Part shown: positions 9,970 through 16,757 of the stretch, piece after piece
Layout: the number at the start of each line of letters is the position of its first letter
How positions within the stretch are numbered: the first letter of the stretch is position 1
NCBI GenBank assembly: GCA_016873375.1
Contig: VGXJ01000010.1
Coordinates: 1 to 16,757, forward strand
DNA from: Phycisphaerae bacterium
GTDB lineage: Bacteria; Planctomycetota; Phycisphaerae; Phycisphaerales; SM1A02
DNA length: 16,757 nt
Direction: 5' to 3'
Notes under the pieces: generated by a model
The model's database searches: none
What the model saw: only the letters and a program-made list of their open reading frames with translations
Told to the model about the DNA's origin: nothing
Translations under genes and position numbers: made by a program

Positions 9970-10584
9970 ATGGCCGAGACGATCACCGCCATCACCGTCT
10001 ACTGTGGCAGCGCCCTAGGTCGCGATCCGGCCTTCGAGGCCTGCGCGCGCAACGTCGGCAAGGAACTTGCGCACCGCGGGCTCACGCTCGTCTACGGCGG
10101 CGGCGGCATCGGCCTGATGGGCACCGTCAGTCGCTCGGCCAAGGATGCGGGCGGCAGGGTCGTCGGCATCATCACCGAGCAGTTTCTGGAGCTCGAGCAG
10201 GGCTGGAAAGGCTGCGACGAGCTCATCGTCGTGCCCGGCATGCGCGAGCGCAAGGCGCTGCTCGAATCGCGCGCGCAGGCATTCCTCGTCCTGCCCGGCG
10301 GCTTCGGCACCTACGAGGAATTCTTCGAGACCTTCGTCGGCCTCATCATCGGTCGACATCCCGCGCCGATCGGCCTGCTCGATGTGGATGGCTACTTCGA
10401 CCCGCTCTGCCAGCTGCTCGATCACGCGGTCGAGGAAGGCTTCGCGCGCCCGGCGGCCCGGAGCCTGGTGCTGCGCGACACCGATGCCTCGCGCCTGATC
10501 GACCGCATGATGCAGCTCGAGGAGAACCCGCCCGATCCAGTCGAGATGCTGCCGATGCACGGCGACCGGGAGCGAAGCGCATGA
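9970..10584 (+). CDS. LOG family protein (nucleoside 5'-monophosphate phosphoribohydrolase)
   Basis: This encodes 204 residues. The family cleaves N6-modified AMP, or AMP and similar nucleotides, at the N-glycosidic bond, releasing the base and ribose 5-phosphate in the cytoplasm. Signature elements are the N-terminal 'ITVYCGSALG' (8-17), the Rossmann-like loop 'GGGGIGLMG' (43-51), 'MRERK' (91-95) and the hallmark 'PGGFGTYEE' (109-117) with the catalytic Glu. Length is normal for the family. The reading frame is open back to 9541, but that extension has no family similarity and lies opposite the divergent gene. The ATG at 9970 gives the expected N-terminus. Its stop overlaps the lpxI start by 4 nt (ATGA), so the two are translationally coupled although their pathways are unrelated. 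Whether it acts on cytokinin-type nucleotides or plain AMP cannot be told from sequence. Confidence 0.92.
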   Translation: MAETITAITVYCGSALGRDPAFEACARNVGKELAHRGLTLVYGGGGIGLMGTVSRSAKDAGGRVVGIITEQFLELEQGWKGCDELIVVPGMRERKALLESRAQAFLVLPGGFGTYEEFFETFVGLIIGRHPAPIGLLDVDGYFDPLCQLLDHAVEEGFARPAARSLVLRDTDASRLIDRMMQLEENPPDPVEMLPMHGDRERSA

Positions 10585-11423
10585 GTTCGCCCGTCGGACT
10601 GATCGCTGGCCAAGGCCAGTTGCCCGTCCTCGTGGCGCGCGGCATCCGAGCGGCCGGCCATCGCGTGGTCTGCGTGGGCCTGCGCGACCAGTTCCTGCCC
10701 GAACTCGAGGCCGAGTGCGATGCATTCAGCACCGCGGGCGTCGTGCAGCTCGGCCGCTGGATCCGCCTCTTGCGCAAGGGTGGCGTGCCGCACGCCGTCA
10801 TGGTGGGCCGCGTGAGCAAGGCGCGCATGCACGATCCCCTGCGGCTGATCCGGCAGCTGCCTGACTGGCGCGCGATCGACCTTTGGTATCGTCGCCTCCG
10901 CCACGACCGTCGCTCGCATGTGGTGCTTGCCGCGGTTGCGGACGAACTCGCCGGCGCCGGAGTCCCGCTCATCGACAGCACGACCTACATCCCCGAGCAC
11001 ATGGCCAAGGAAGGCGTGATGACGCGCTGCCAGCCCGGCTCGCTGCAAGCGCGTGACATGGCGTTCGGCTGGCCGCTCCTGGACAAGATCGTCGAGCTCG
11101 ATGTCGGCCAGGCGATCATCGTGCGCGAGGGCGACATCGTGGCGGTCGAGGCCCTCGAGGGCACCGACCGCATGATCGACCGCGCTGGCGAGCTCTGCCG
11201 CGCCAAGGGCTGGACCCTCTTCAAGAGCGCCAAGCGCTCGCACGACATGCGCGCCGATGTTCCGACGATCGGCGTACCGACCGTCGAGCGCGTGGCCCGC
11301 AACGGGGGCGCATGCATAGCCATCGGCTCAGGCCGGGTGATCCTCGTCGATGCGCCCGCCGTGCTGGCTGCTGCCGATCGATTGGGAATCGCAATCGTCG
11401 GCGTGGCGCACCCGCCTGCCTGA
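10581..11423 (+). CDS. lpxI: UDP-2,3-diacylglucosamine pyrophosphatase LpxI
   Basis: This encodes 280 residues. LpxI hydrolyses UDP-2,3-diacylglucosamine to lipid X, a lipid A synthesis step done by LpxH in E. coli. Family features are the N-terminal 'VGLIAGQGQLPVLVAR' (5-20), 'GRVSKARMHDPLRLI' (76-90), 'DSTTYIPEHM' (132-141), 'DVGQAIIVREGDIVAVEALEGTD' (174-196, read in two parts) and the catalytic-domain 'SHDMRADVPTIGVPTVE' (220-236) with conserved acidic residues. The two-domain layout and length agree with the family (about 270-290). It overlaps the LOG gene by 4 nt and is followed 5 nt later by the TlyA-like gene, so the three form an operon. No lpxA, lpxB or lpxC neighbour is present. 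Its presence implies a lipid A outer membrane. Confidence 0.93.
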   Translation: MSSPVGLIAGQGQLPVLVARGIRAAGHRVVCVGLRDQFLPELEAECDAFSTAGVVQLGRWIRLLRKGGVPHAVMVGRVSKARMHDPLRLIRQLPDWRAIDLWYRRLRHDRRSHVVLAAVADELAGAGVPLIDSTTYIPEHMAKEGVMTRCQPGSLQARDMAFGWPLLDKIVELDVGQAIIVREGDIVAVEALEGTDRMIDRAGELCRAKGWTLFKSAKRSHDMRADVPTIGVPTVERVARNGGACIAIGSGRVILVDAPAVLAAADRLGIAIVGVAHPPA

Positions 11424-11428
11424 ACCCG

Positions 11429-12031
11429 ATGGCCGATCCCGACTGCCCCTTCGTCTCGCGCGCCGGGCTGAAGCTCGAGCACGCGATCGCAACCTTCGGC
11501 CTCGAGATCGCCGGCTGGCGCGTCGCCGACTTCGGCTGCAACATTGGCGGGTTCACGGATGTCTGCCTGCGACGGGGCGCAGCCCATGTGACCGCCATCG
11601 ACACCGGCTACGGCACGCTCGCGTGGACGCTGCGCAACGATGCCCGCGTCACGGTCTTGGAGCGGACCAATGCGCTGCATGTCCCGGCGCCGGCGGATCC
11701 AGTCGATCTGATCACCATCGACATGGCATGGACCCCGCAGCGGCTGGCGATCCCTGCTGCCTTGCGCTGGCTCTCGAAGGCTCCGCATGCACGGATCATC
11801 TCGCTCGTGAAGCCGCACTACGAAGTCACCGCCGAGGAGAAACGCCTGCTCAAGGGTGGCGCGCTCGAACCCGACGACAGCCGCGCCGTATGCGCGCGCG
11901 TGCTCGCTGCGATGCCGGCGCTCGGGGTGCGCGTGATCGCCCACGCCGACAGCCCGATCACGGGTGGCAAGACCTCCAAAAAGGGCCGGGGAAACATGGA
12001 GTTTCTGGCGCTGCTGGGCCGAGCCGAATGA
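11429..12031 (+). CDS. TlyA-like rRNA 2'-O-methyltransferase (FtsJ/RrmJ fold), lacking the S4 domain
   Basis: This encodes 200 residues. It starts with 'PFVSRAGLKLEHAIATFGL' (7-25), the segment that in TlyA proteins joins the N-terminal S4 RNA-binding domain to the methyltransferase domain. Here the protein simply begins there. The SAM-binding motif is 'VADFGCNIGGFTD' (32-44). The FtsJ-type catalytic tetrad K-D-K-E can be assigned to K15, D98 (LITIDMAW), K128 (SLVKPHYE) and E191 (GNMEFLAL). 'ITGGKTSKKGRGNMEF' (177-192) is also TlyA-like. TlyA methylates ribose in 16S/23S rRNA; the target here is unknown. The upstream in-frame extension (to 11312) overlaps lpxI and shows no S4 similarity, so the ATG at 11429, 5 nt after lpxI, is preferred. 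Confidence 0.85.
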   Translation: MADPDCPFVSRAGLKLEHAIATFGLEIAGWRVADFGCNIGGFTDVCLRRGAAHVTAIDTGYGTLAWTLRNDARVTVLERTNALHVPAPADPVDLITIDMAWTPQRLAIPAALRWLSKAPHARIISLVKPHYEVTAEEKRLLKGGALEPDDSRAVCARVLAAMPALGVRVIAHADSPITGGKTSKKGRGNMEFLALLGRAE

Positions 12032-12066
12032 CCTCGGCCGGACGGGCATCGGGGCCCCGGTTCGGG

Positions 12067-12072
12067 TAGGCT
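12067..12072 (+). promoter_or_regulatory. Possible -10 element TAGGCT upstream of gyrA
   Basis: TAGGCT sits 46 nt before the gyrA ATG inside the 87-base gap after the TlyA-like gene. No -35 match and no Shine-Dalgarno before the ATG (cgcaaccaccccc) are seen. It is the only TANNNT candidate in the gap, and the evidence is weak. Confidence 0.25.
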
Positions 12073-12118
12073 TCGCGGGCTTCGAACGCGGCATCTCGCG
12101 GCCGTCGCAACCACCCCC

Positions 12119-14743
12119 ATGGCCACCACACCGGAACCATCGCCCAGCCCCGCACCGATCGACCGCGTCGTCGAGCAGGCCATCGACCGTGAGCTCCACG
12201 AGTCGTACCTGACCTACGCCATGAGCACGATCATGGACCGCGCGCTGCCGGATGTGCGCGACGGCCTCAAGCCCAGCCAGCGGCGCATCCTGGTGGCGAT
12301 GAACGACCTGAACCTGTCGCCCGGGCGCAAGCACATCAAGTGCGCGAAGATCTGCGGCGACACCAGCGGCAACTACCACCCGCACGGCGAGAGCGTGGTC
12401 TATCCGACGCTCGTCAACATGGGACAGTCGTGGAAGACCCGCTACCTGCTCGTCGACAAGCAGGGCAACTTCGGCTCCATCGAAGGCGACCCGCCGGCCG
12501 CTATGCGTTACACCGAAGCGCGCATGACTGCGGCCACCGTCGCGCTCATGGAGGACCTCGACAAGGAAACGGTCGACTTCAAGCCCAACTACGACGATCG
12601 CCTGATGGAGCCCACGGTGCTCCCGGCCAAGCTGCCGAACCTGCTCGTCAACGGCAGCGCGGGCATCGCCGTCGGCATGGCCAGCAGCATGCCGCCGCAC
12701 AACCTGCGCGAGGTGTGCGCGGCGATCGTCGCGGTCATCGACCAGCCTGACATCGGCCTCGAGGACCTCATGCGCCACTGCGCGGGGCCCGACTTCCCCA
12801 CCGGTGGCGTGATCGTGGGTCGCCGCGGCATCATCGAGGCCTACGCCACCGGCCGTGGTCGCGTCACCGTGCGCGGCACCGTGCACCATGAGCAGCGCAA
12901 CGGCCGCGATGTCATCGTCATCGACCAGATTCCCTACCAGGTCGTGCAGAGCAGCCTGATCGAGAAGATCGTCGAGTGCACGCGCAAGGATGACGGCCAG
13001 CGCGAAGCGCGCATCGGCGACATCAGCGATGTCAGCAACCACTCTGGCCGCGATGCGCAGACGCGCATCGTGATCACGCTGAAGAAGGGCGCCGATCCGC
13101 AGGTCGTCGAGCGCAAGCTCTACGAGTACACGCCGCTGCAGTCGACCTTCAGCATCATCAACATCGCGCTCGTCAACGGCCAGCCTCGCACGCTGCCCTT
13201 CAAGAGCCTGATCGAGGCCTACATCGACCACCGCCGCACGGTGATCCGCCGGCGCACGGAGTTCCAGTTGCGCCAGGCGCGCCAGCAGGCCCACCGGCTC
13301 GAGGGCCTGATGTACGCCGTCTGCGACATCGACGAGGTCATCCGCATCATCCGCGAGAGCCGCACCCGCGAGGAAGCGATCGAGCGCTTGCAGCAGCGGG
13401 CCTTCCGCATCGCCCCCGACCATCGATACGCGTCGCTCGTCCCGCAGCGGGTCGCCGAGCGCAGCCGGCAGGACGGTGGCGTCCAGCTCACGCGCGTGCA
13501 GGCCGAGGCGATCGGCGCGCTGCGCCTGATCCAGCTCGTCGGCCTCGAGATCGAGAAACTCGCCAACGAGTTCACCAAGCTGCTCGAGCAGATCGACGGC
13601 CTCGAGGCGATCCTCGCGAGCGATCGCCTGGTCCTCGACATCATCCGCGAGGACACGATCGAGCTCGCCGAGCGCTTCGGCGACGACCGTCGCACGGTGC
13701 TCGAGGAAGGTGATGCAGCCGACTTCGACATGGCCGAGCTCATCGCCGAGCACGACGTGGTGGTCAGCATCTCGAGCGAGGGCCTCGCCAAGCGGCTCCC
13801 CGTCGAGACCTACCGCACGCAGGCCCGCGGCGGCGTGGGGATCAAGGGCGGCGAGGTGCGCGATGGCGAGTTCGTCGAGCACATGTTCGTCTCGAGTTCG
13901 CACGACGACCTCCTCTGCTTCACCGATACCGGCCGAGTGTTCCGGCTCAAGGTCTGGCAGGTCCCTGAGCTTGGCCGCACCAGCAAGGGCCGGAGCCTGA
14001 ACAACCTGCTTGACCTGCGCGATGGCGAGCGCGTGCGCGCGTTCCTGCCCATCAAGGACTTCGAGGCGAGCGAGGACTACCTCTTCTTCGCCACCGCGCA
14101 GGGCCGCGTCAAGCGCAGCGCGCTCAAGGACTACCGCAACGTCAATCGCAGCGGCATCATTGCAGTCAAGCTCAACGACGGCGACGGCCTCGTCAATGCC
14201 CTGCTCACCCGTGGCAACGACCATGTGCTGCTCTCGACGGCACAGGGCATGGCGATCCGCTTCGACGAGAACGATGCACGCGTCATGGGCCGCGACACGG
14301 CAGGCGTTTCCGGCATCGACCTCGCCGAGGGCGACTTGGTGGTCGGGCTCGTCCGCTGCGACGACACGGCCGATCTCTGCACCGTCACGCTCAACGGCTA
14401 CGGCAAACGCACGCCCATGGGCGAGTACCTCGTGCAGCAGGAAGACGGCTCCACGCGCGTGCAGAGCCGCGGCGGCAAGGGCCGCAAGGACATCGTGGTC
14501 AACGACCGCAACGGCCCCGTGGTCTCCGTGCACCCGGTGACCAACGACCACAACCTGCTCTTCATGACCACCAACGGGATGGCCGTCCGGATCGCGGCCA
14601 AGGATGTGCGTGCCATCGGCCGCAACACGCAGGGTGTGCGCGTGGTTCGACTGCGCGATGGCGACACGCTGCGTGCCGCTGCCCGCGTGGATGCGAGCGA
14701 GGATGGCCCGGCTCCGACCGAGGCCGTCCCCGACGAAGAATGA
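12119..14743 (+). CDS. gyrA: DNA gyrase subunit A
   Basis: This encodes 874 residues. GyrA with GyrB introduces negative supercoils. A breakage-reunion winged-helix/tower domain covers about 15-545, opening with 'SYLTYAMSTIMDRALPDVRDGLKPSQRRIL' in 29-58. The catalytic tyrosine is Y131 in 'PAAMRYTEAR'. In the quinolone-pocket region 'HPHGESVVYPTLV' (87-99), the E. coli Ser83 position is Ser92 but the Asp87 position is Pro96. The C-terminal beta-pinwheel covers about 550-855, with several 'RG..R..' blades such as 'GRNTQGVRVVRL'. The canonical first-blade GyrA box is degenerate (QARGGVG 568-574), while a good match QSRGGKG occurs later at 782-788. An acidic tail closes the protein. It could be confused with ParC, but the full pinwheel and length favour GyrA. 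gyrB is not in the window. The ATG at 12119 has no ribosome site. Confidence 0.94.
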   Translation: MATTPEPSPSPAPIDRVVEQAIDRELHESYLTYAMSTIMDRALPDVRDGLKPSQRRILVAMNDLNLSPGRKHIKCAKICGDTSGNYHPHGESVVYPTLVNMGQSWKTRYLLVDKQGNFGSIEGDPPAAMRYTEARMTAATVALMEDLDKETVDFKPNYDDRLMEPTVLPAKLPNLLVNGSAGIAVGMASSMPPHNLREVCAAIVAVIDQPDIGLEDLMRHCAGPDFPTGGVIVGRRGIIEAYATGRGRVTVRGTVHHEQRNGRDVIVIDQIPYQVVQSSLIEKIVECTRKDDGQREARIGDISDVSNHSGRDAQTRIVITLKKGADPQVVERKLYEYTPLQSTFSIINIALVNGQPRTLPFKSLIEAYIDHRRTVIRRRTEFQLRQARQQAHRLEGLMYAVCDIDEVIRIIRESRTREEAIERLQQRAFRIAPDHRYASLVPQRVAERSRQDGGVQLTRVQAEAIGALRLIQLVGLEIEKLANEFTKLLEQIDGLEAILASDRLVLDIIREDTIELAERFGDDRRTVLEEGDAADFDMAELIAEHDVVVSISSEGLAKRLPVETYRTQARGGVGIKGGEVRDGEFVEHMFVSSSHDDLLCFTDTGRVFRLKVWQVPELGRTSKGRSLNNLLDLRDGERVRAFLPIKDFEASEDYLFFATAQGRVKRSALKDYRNVNRSGIIAVKLNDGDGLVNALLTRGNDHVLLSTAQGMAIRFDENDARVMGRDTAGVSGIDLAEGDLVVGLVRCDDTADLCTVTLNGYGKRTPMGEYLVQQEDGSTRVQSRGGKGRKDIVVNDRNGPVVSVHPVTNDHNLLFMTTNGMAVRIAAKDVRAIGRNTQGVRVVRLRDGDTLRAAARVDASEDGPAPTEAVPDEE

Positions 14744-14764
14744 GACACCCCCACGGAGCCCCCC

Positions 14765-15103
14765 ATGTCCCTCACCAACTGGTCCGAGACGATCGTCATC
14801 GCCGAACTGCAGGATGAGCCCTCCTTGAGCGAGGACCTGTCCGCGCTCGCTGCCCGGTTCGAGCAGGATGGTGACCACCGGGACGTGGTGCTCGACCTTA
14901 CCGAGGTCAACTACCTCACCAGCTCGAACATTGCCGCGCTGCTGCGCCTGCGTCGCCTCGTCATCTCCAACGAGTGCCGCATGAAGGTCACCGGCTGCAC
15001 CAACTCGGTGTGGGGCATCTTCCTCACCACCGGCCTTGACAAGGTCTTCGACTTCGTCGACGACAAGCTCATGGCGCTCGCCACGCTGCAGATGGGCGGC
15101 TGA
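14765..15103 (+). CDS. STAS-domain protein (anti-sigma factor antagonist-like)
   Basis: This encodes 112 residues and consists of little more than a STAS fold. 'HRDVVLDLTEVNYLTSSNIAALLRLRRL' (38-65, split here) matches the central strand, loop and helix of SpoIIAA/RsbV-type proteins. In the family a Ser in this loop is phosphorylated by an anti-sigma kinase; Ser53 and Ser54 are the candidates. The usual 'DSSG' is 'TSSN' here, so the Asp and Gly are changed. 'LTTGLDKVFDFVDDKLMAL' (88-106) matches the C-terminal STAS helix. A GGAG Shine-Dalgarno (14755-14758) lies 6 nt before the ATG. It lies 21 nt after gyrA and 2 nt before the exbD-like gene. No partner kinase or sigma factor is nearby, so the role is unknown. 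Confidence 0.85.
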   Translation: MSLTNWSETIVIAELQDEPSLSEDLSALAARFEQDGDHRDVVLDLTEVNYLTSSNIAALLRLRRLVISNECRMKVTGCTNSVWGIFLTTGLDKVFDFVDDKLMALATLQMGG

Positions 15104-15105
15104 GC

Positions 15106-15612
15106 ATGCTTCGCCTGCGTCGCACGCCGCTCGAGCCGCGCATCGAACTGGTGCCGCTCATCGACGTGATGATGTTCCTGCTGACCTTCTTCGTCTACGC
15201 GCAGGTGCTCACCACGCGCGTGGCGATCGTGCCCATGGAACTCAAGCGCTTCAGTTCGGGGACCGAGGCCAAGGTCCCGCCCGCCTGCAGCGTGAGCATC
15301 GATCTCGACGGCCGCGTCTGGGTGGACCGGCGCGAGGCAGGCCTCGACCAGCTCGCGACCATGGTCGACGAGCGTCGAAAGACCGATGGCCGCACGGTCG
15401 TCTACCTCGCGGTCGCCGATGGCAAGGGCACGGTCGATCGCGCTCCCATCCTGCAGGAGGTCTGGGAGCGCCTCAAGGGCAGCGGGCTCACGGTGAACAT
15501 CGTGGGCAAGCCCGCTCCTGCGCGCACCATCCAGCCCGCGCCCCCGGCCGCCGCAACACCCAACGCAACGCCCACCGGGTCAAGCCCCCAAGGCACGCAA
15601 GGGCAGCCGTGA
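15106..15612 (+). CDS. exbD: ExbD/TolR family biopolymer transport protein
   Basis: This encodes 168 residues. ExbD works with ExbB as a proton channel that powers TonB (or TolR with TolQ for TolA). A short basic N-terminus (MLRLRRTPLEPR) is followed by a single transmembrane helix at about 13-35 containing 'ELVPLIDVMMFLLTFFVYAQ', where Asp20 matches the proton-pathway Asp of ExbD. A periplasmic domain follows (about 55-135, 'VSIDLDGRVWVDRREAG' and a 'VVYLAVADGKGTVDRAPILQEVWERLK' region). The Ala/Pro/Thr-rich tail (136-168) is unusual for the family. It lies 2 nt after the STAS gene and overlaps the TonB-like GTG start by 4 nt. No exbB/tolQ lies upstream, so its partner must be elsewhere. Confidence 0.88.
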   Translation: MLRLRRTPLEPRIELVPLIDVMMFLLTFFVYAQVLTTRVAIVPMELKRFSSGTEAKVPPACSVSIDLDGRVWVDRREAGLDQLATMVDERRKTDGRTVVYLAVADGKGTVDRAPILQEVWERLKGSGLTVNIVGKPAPARTIQPAPPAAATPNATPTGSSPQGTQGQP

Positions 15613-16757
15613 ACGTGAGCCCCGTCGCGTTCGGCTTTGTGGTCAGCCTCCTGCTGCACGTGCTCGTGCTCGGTGGCTACGCCGAGGATGCCGCGCGACT
15701 CGTGGGCCAGGCCGTACTCGCCGTCATCGAGCCTGCACGCAAGCCCGACGCGGCCGAAATCGATCCCTCGAAGTGGCCCAAACCCTCCGACCGGCCGCAG
15801 GACGAGGTCCAGAAGCCAAGGCCTGAATCAAAGCCCGTTCAGAAACCTGAACCGAAGCCCGAGCCGAAGTCCGCCGAGATGCCCCCGGGGGAGCAACGGC
15901 CGCCGCGCGCACCGGAACTGCCGCCGCCACCCGAGCCCGATGTGGTCGAAGTCACCCCGGGCATCGAGGGCGGCTCGCCGACCAGCATGAACTGGATCGG
16001 CTACGACGAGTATCAGGAGCATCTGGCTCGCTTGGCCACGCAGGAACAGGCTGCGTTCGACTTGGAGTCATCAGGCGGTGGCGCGCGATCGGTGACCGCA
16101 GAGCCCCAACCGTTGCCACAGGGCCCCGAGGGCCAGGCGCCGAGTCTCGTCGACCGCTCCGCGGCGGCGGCGCAACCCGCCACGCTCACGCCCGCCGCCA
16201 CGGCTCCGCCTGAGCCCACTCCACCCTCGCCCACGCCTCCTGCCGTCGCCACGACCACGCCCGTCGAGCCCAAGCCAGCGCAGCCCGCGCAACCCGAGCC
16301 AGCGCCAGCACTCTCCGTTCCCGGGATTGTGCCCGATCCAGCAGCACTCGATCGCGCTCTGACCACCGATCCGTCCACCGCACCACCAACATCGCCCGAT
16401 CCGACGAAGCCGCCAGAGGCCGCGACACCACTGCCTCCAACGAGGTCACCCAAGGATGCAGCGGCCTCGGCGCCAAAGCCCACACCAGCGCCAGCACCGA
16501 CGCAGCCGACGGCGCCGGCCAAGGTCGAGAAGCCCGGACAGGAACGCCCGCAGATACCGCCACAGGTCGATGCGCCCGGCGCCGCGACCAACCCGAATGC
16601 GGACCAGGCCGGCCCTGTCACCGACGGCGCAAAGAGCGACAAGCAGTCGGCGGCGACGAGCGTGATCGATGTCCCCGCCAGCCTCTGGAAGAACGGCAAG
16701 CCGCTCGCGCGCGAGGGCCTGAACATCAAGACGCGCCGCGTCGAGCTGACCACGCTC
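15609..16757 (+). CDS. TonB-like proline-rich envelope protein, partial (C-terminus off the window)
   Basis: An open frame begins at GTG (15609-15611), overlaps the exbD stop by GTGA, and continues for 383 codons to the right edge without a stop. An N-terminal membrane anchor lies at about 5-25 (PVAFGFVVSLLLHVLVLGGY), the TonB position, with a His in the helix as TonB has. Long Pro/Lys/Glu then Pro/Ala/Thr stretches (57-115 and about 160-340) span the periplasm. Between them is a short ordered box 'MNWIGYDEYQEHLARL' (127-142). At the end 'ASLWKNGKPLAREGLNIKTR' begins what may be a folded C-terminal domain. TonB would link the ExbB-ExbD motor to outer-membrane transporters. The C-terminal TonB fold is not visible, so this is inferred from context, anchor and composition. 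TolA or another ExbD-linked periplasmic protein is possible. Confidence 0.75.
   Translation, partial: MNVSPVAFGFVVSLLLHVLVLGGYAEDAARLVGQAVLAVIEPARKPDAAEIDPSKWPKPSDRPQDEVQKPRPESKPVQKPEPKPEPKSAEMPPGEQRPPRAPELPPPPEPDVVEVTPGIEGGSPTSMNWIGYDEYQEHLARLATQEQAAFDLESSGGGARSVTAEPQPLPQGPEGQAPSLVDRSAAAAQPATLTPAATAPPEPTPPSPTPPAVATTTPVEPKPAQPAQPEPAPALSVPGIVPDPAALDRALTTDPSTAPPTSPDPTKPPEAATPLPPTRSPKDAAASAPKPTPAPAPTQPTAPAKVEKPGQERPQIPPQVDAPGAATNPNADQAGPVTDGAKSDKQSAATSVIDVPASLWKNGKPLAREGLNIKTRRVELTTL

Noticed and set aside
11312..11428. Upstream in-frame extension of the TlyA-like gene as a possible S4 domain
   Set aside because: It lies inside lpxI in another frame and has no S4-like sequence (Arg/Cys-rich shadow).
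10985..14878. Open frame of 1297 codons on the minus strand opposite gyrA and lpxI
   Set aside because: It is antisense to recognisable genes over its whole length, has His/Asp/Val/Leu-rich low-complexity composition without domains, and arises from the strong third-position GC bias.

Overview
The window is GC-rich DNA from a Gram-negative bacterium. It most likely belongs to the Planctomycetota, probably a Phycisphaerae-like lineage. This is an inference from the sequence alone: the GyrA carries a 'HPHGESVVYPT' type active-site region, the TonB-like protein has a 'WIGYDEY' box, IF-2 has a very long Gly/Pro/Arg linker, lipid A synthesis (LpxI) implies an outer membrane, and several operon-leading genes appear to have leaderless starts. 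No mobile element, CRISPR array, tRNA or rRNA was seen. Coding density is high and most of the window is housekeeping.

Positions 1-5165 (minus strand) form a nusA - infB - rbfA operon followed by a partial gene that resembles a helix-hairpin-helix DNA glycosylase. The usual neighbours rimP, ylxR/L7Ae and truB are absent. Positions 5166-5587 form a 422-base divergent intergenic region. Its minus strand has a TAGAAT -10-like box, then a ladder of small hairpins, then a strong hairpin with a U-tract just before nusA. This is either an attenuated operon leader or an undescribed structured RNA of about 290 nt, and it is the most interesting non-coding element here.

Positions 5588-7540 (+) encode a complete DsbD-type transmembrane thiol-disulfide reductase. 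It converges with a 760-residue O-antigen-ligase-like membrane protein at 7575-9857 (-). From 9970 everything is on the plus strand. First come a tight trio: a LOG-family phosphoribohydrolase, LpxI (lipid A synthesis) and a TlyA-like rRNA 2'-O-methyltransferase that lacks its S4 domain. Then come gyrA, a small STAS-domain protein, an ExbD/TolR-like protein, and a long proline-rich TonB-like protein that runs off the right edge.

The genes fall into four functional groups. Transcription, translation and ribosome maturation are covered by NusA, IF-2, RbfA and the TlyA-like protein. DNA topology is covered by GyrA. Envelope biogenesis and energy transduction are covered by DsbD, the polymer ligase, LpxI, ExbD and TonB. 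LOG belongs to nucleotide metabolism. No clearly novel multi-gene system is visible. The best leads are the structured nusA leader, the TANNNT boxes 6-7 nt before start codons, the exbD-tonB pair beside a STAS gene without exbB, and the S4-less TlyA.
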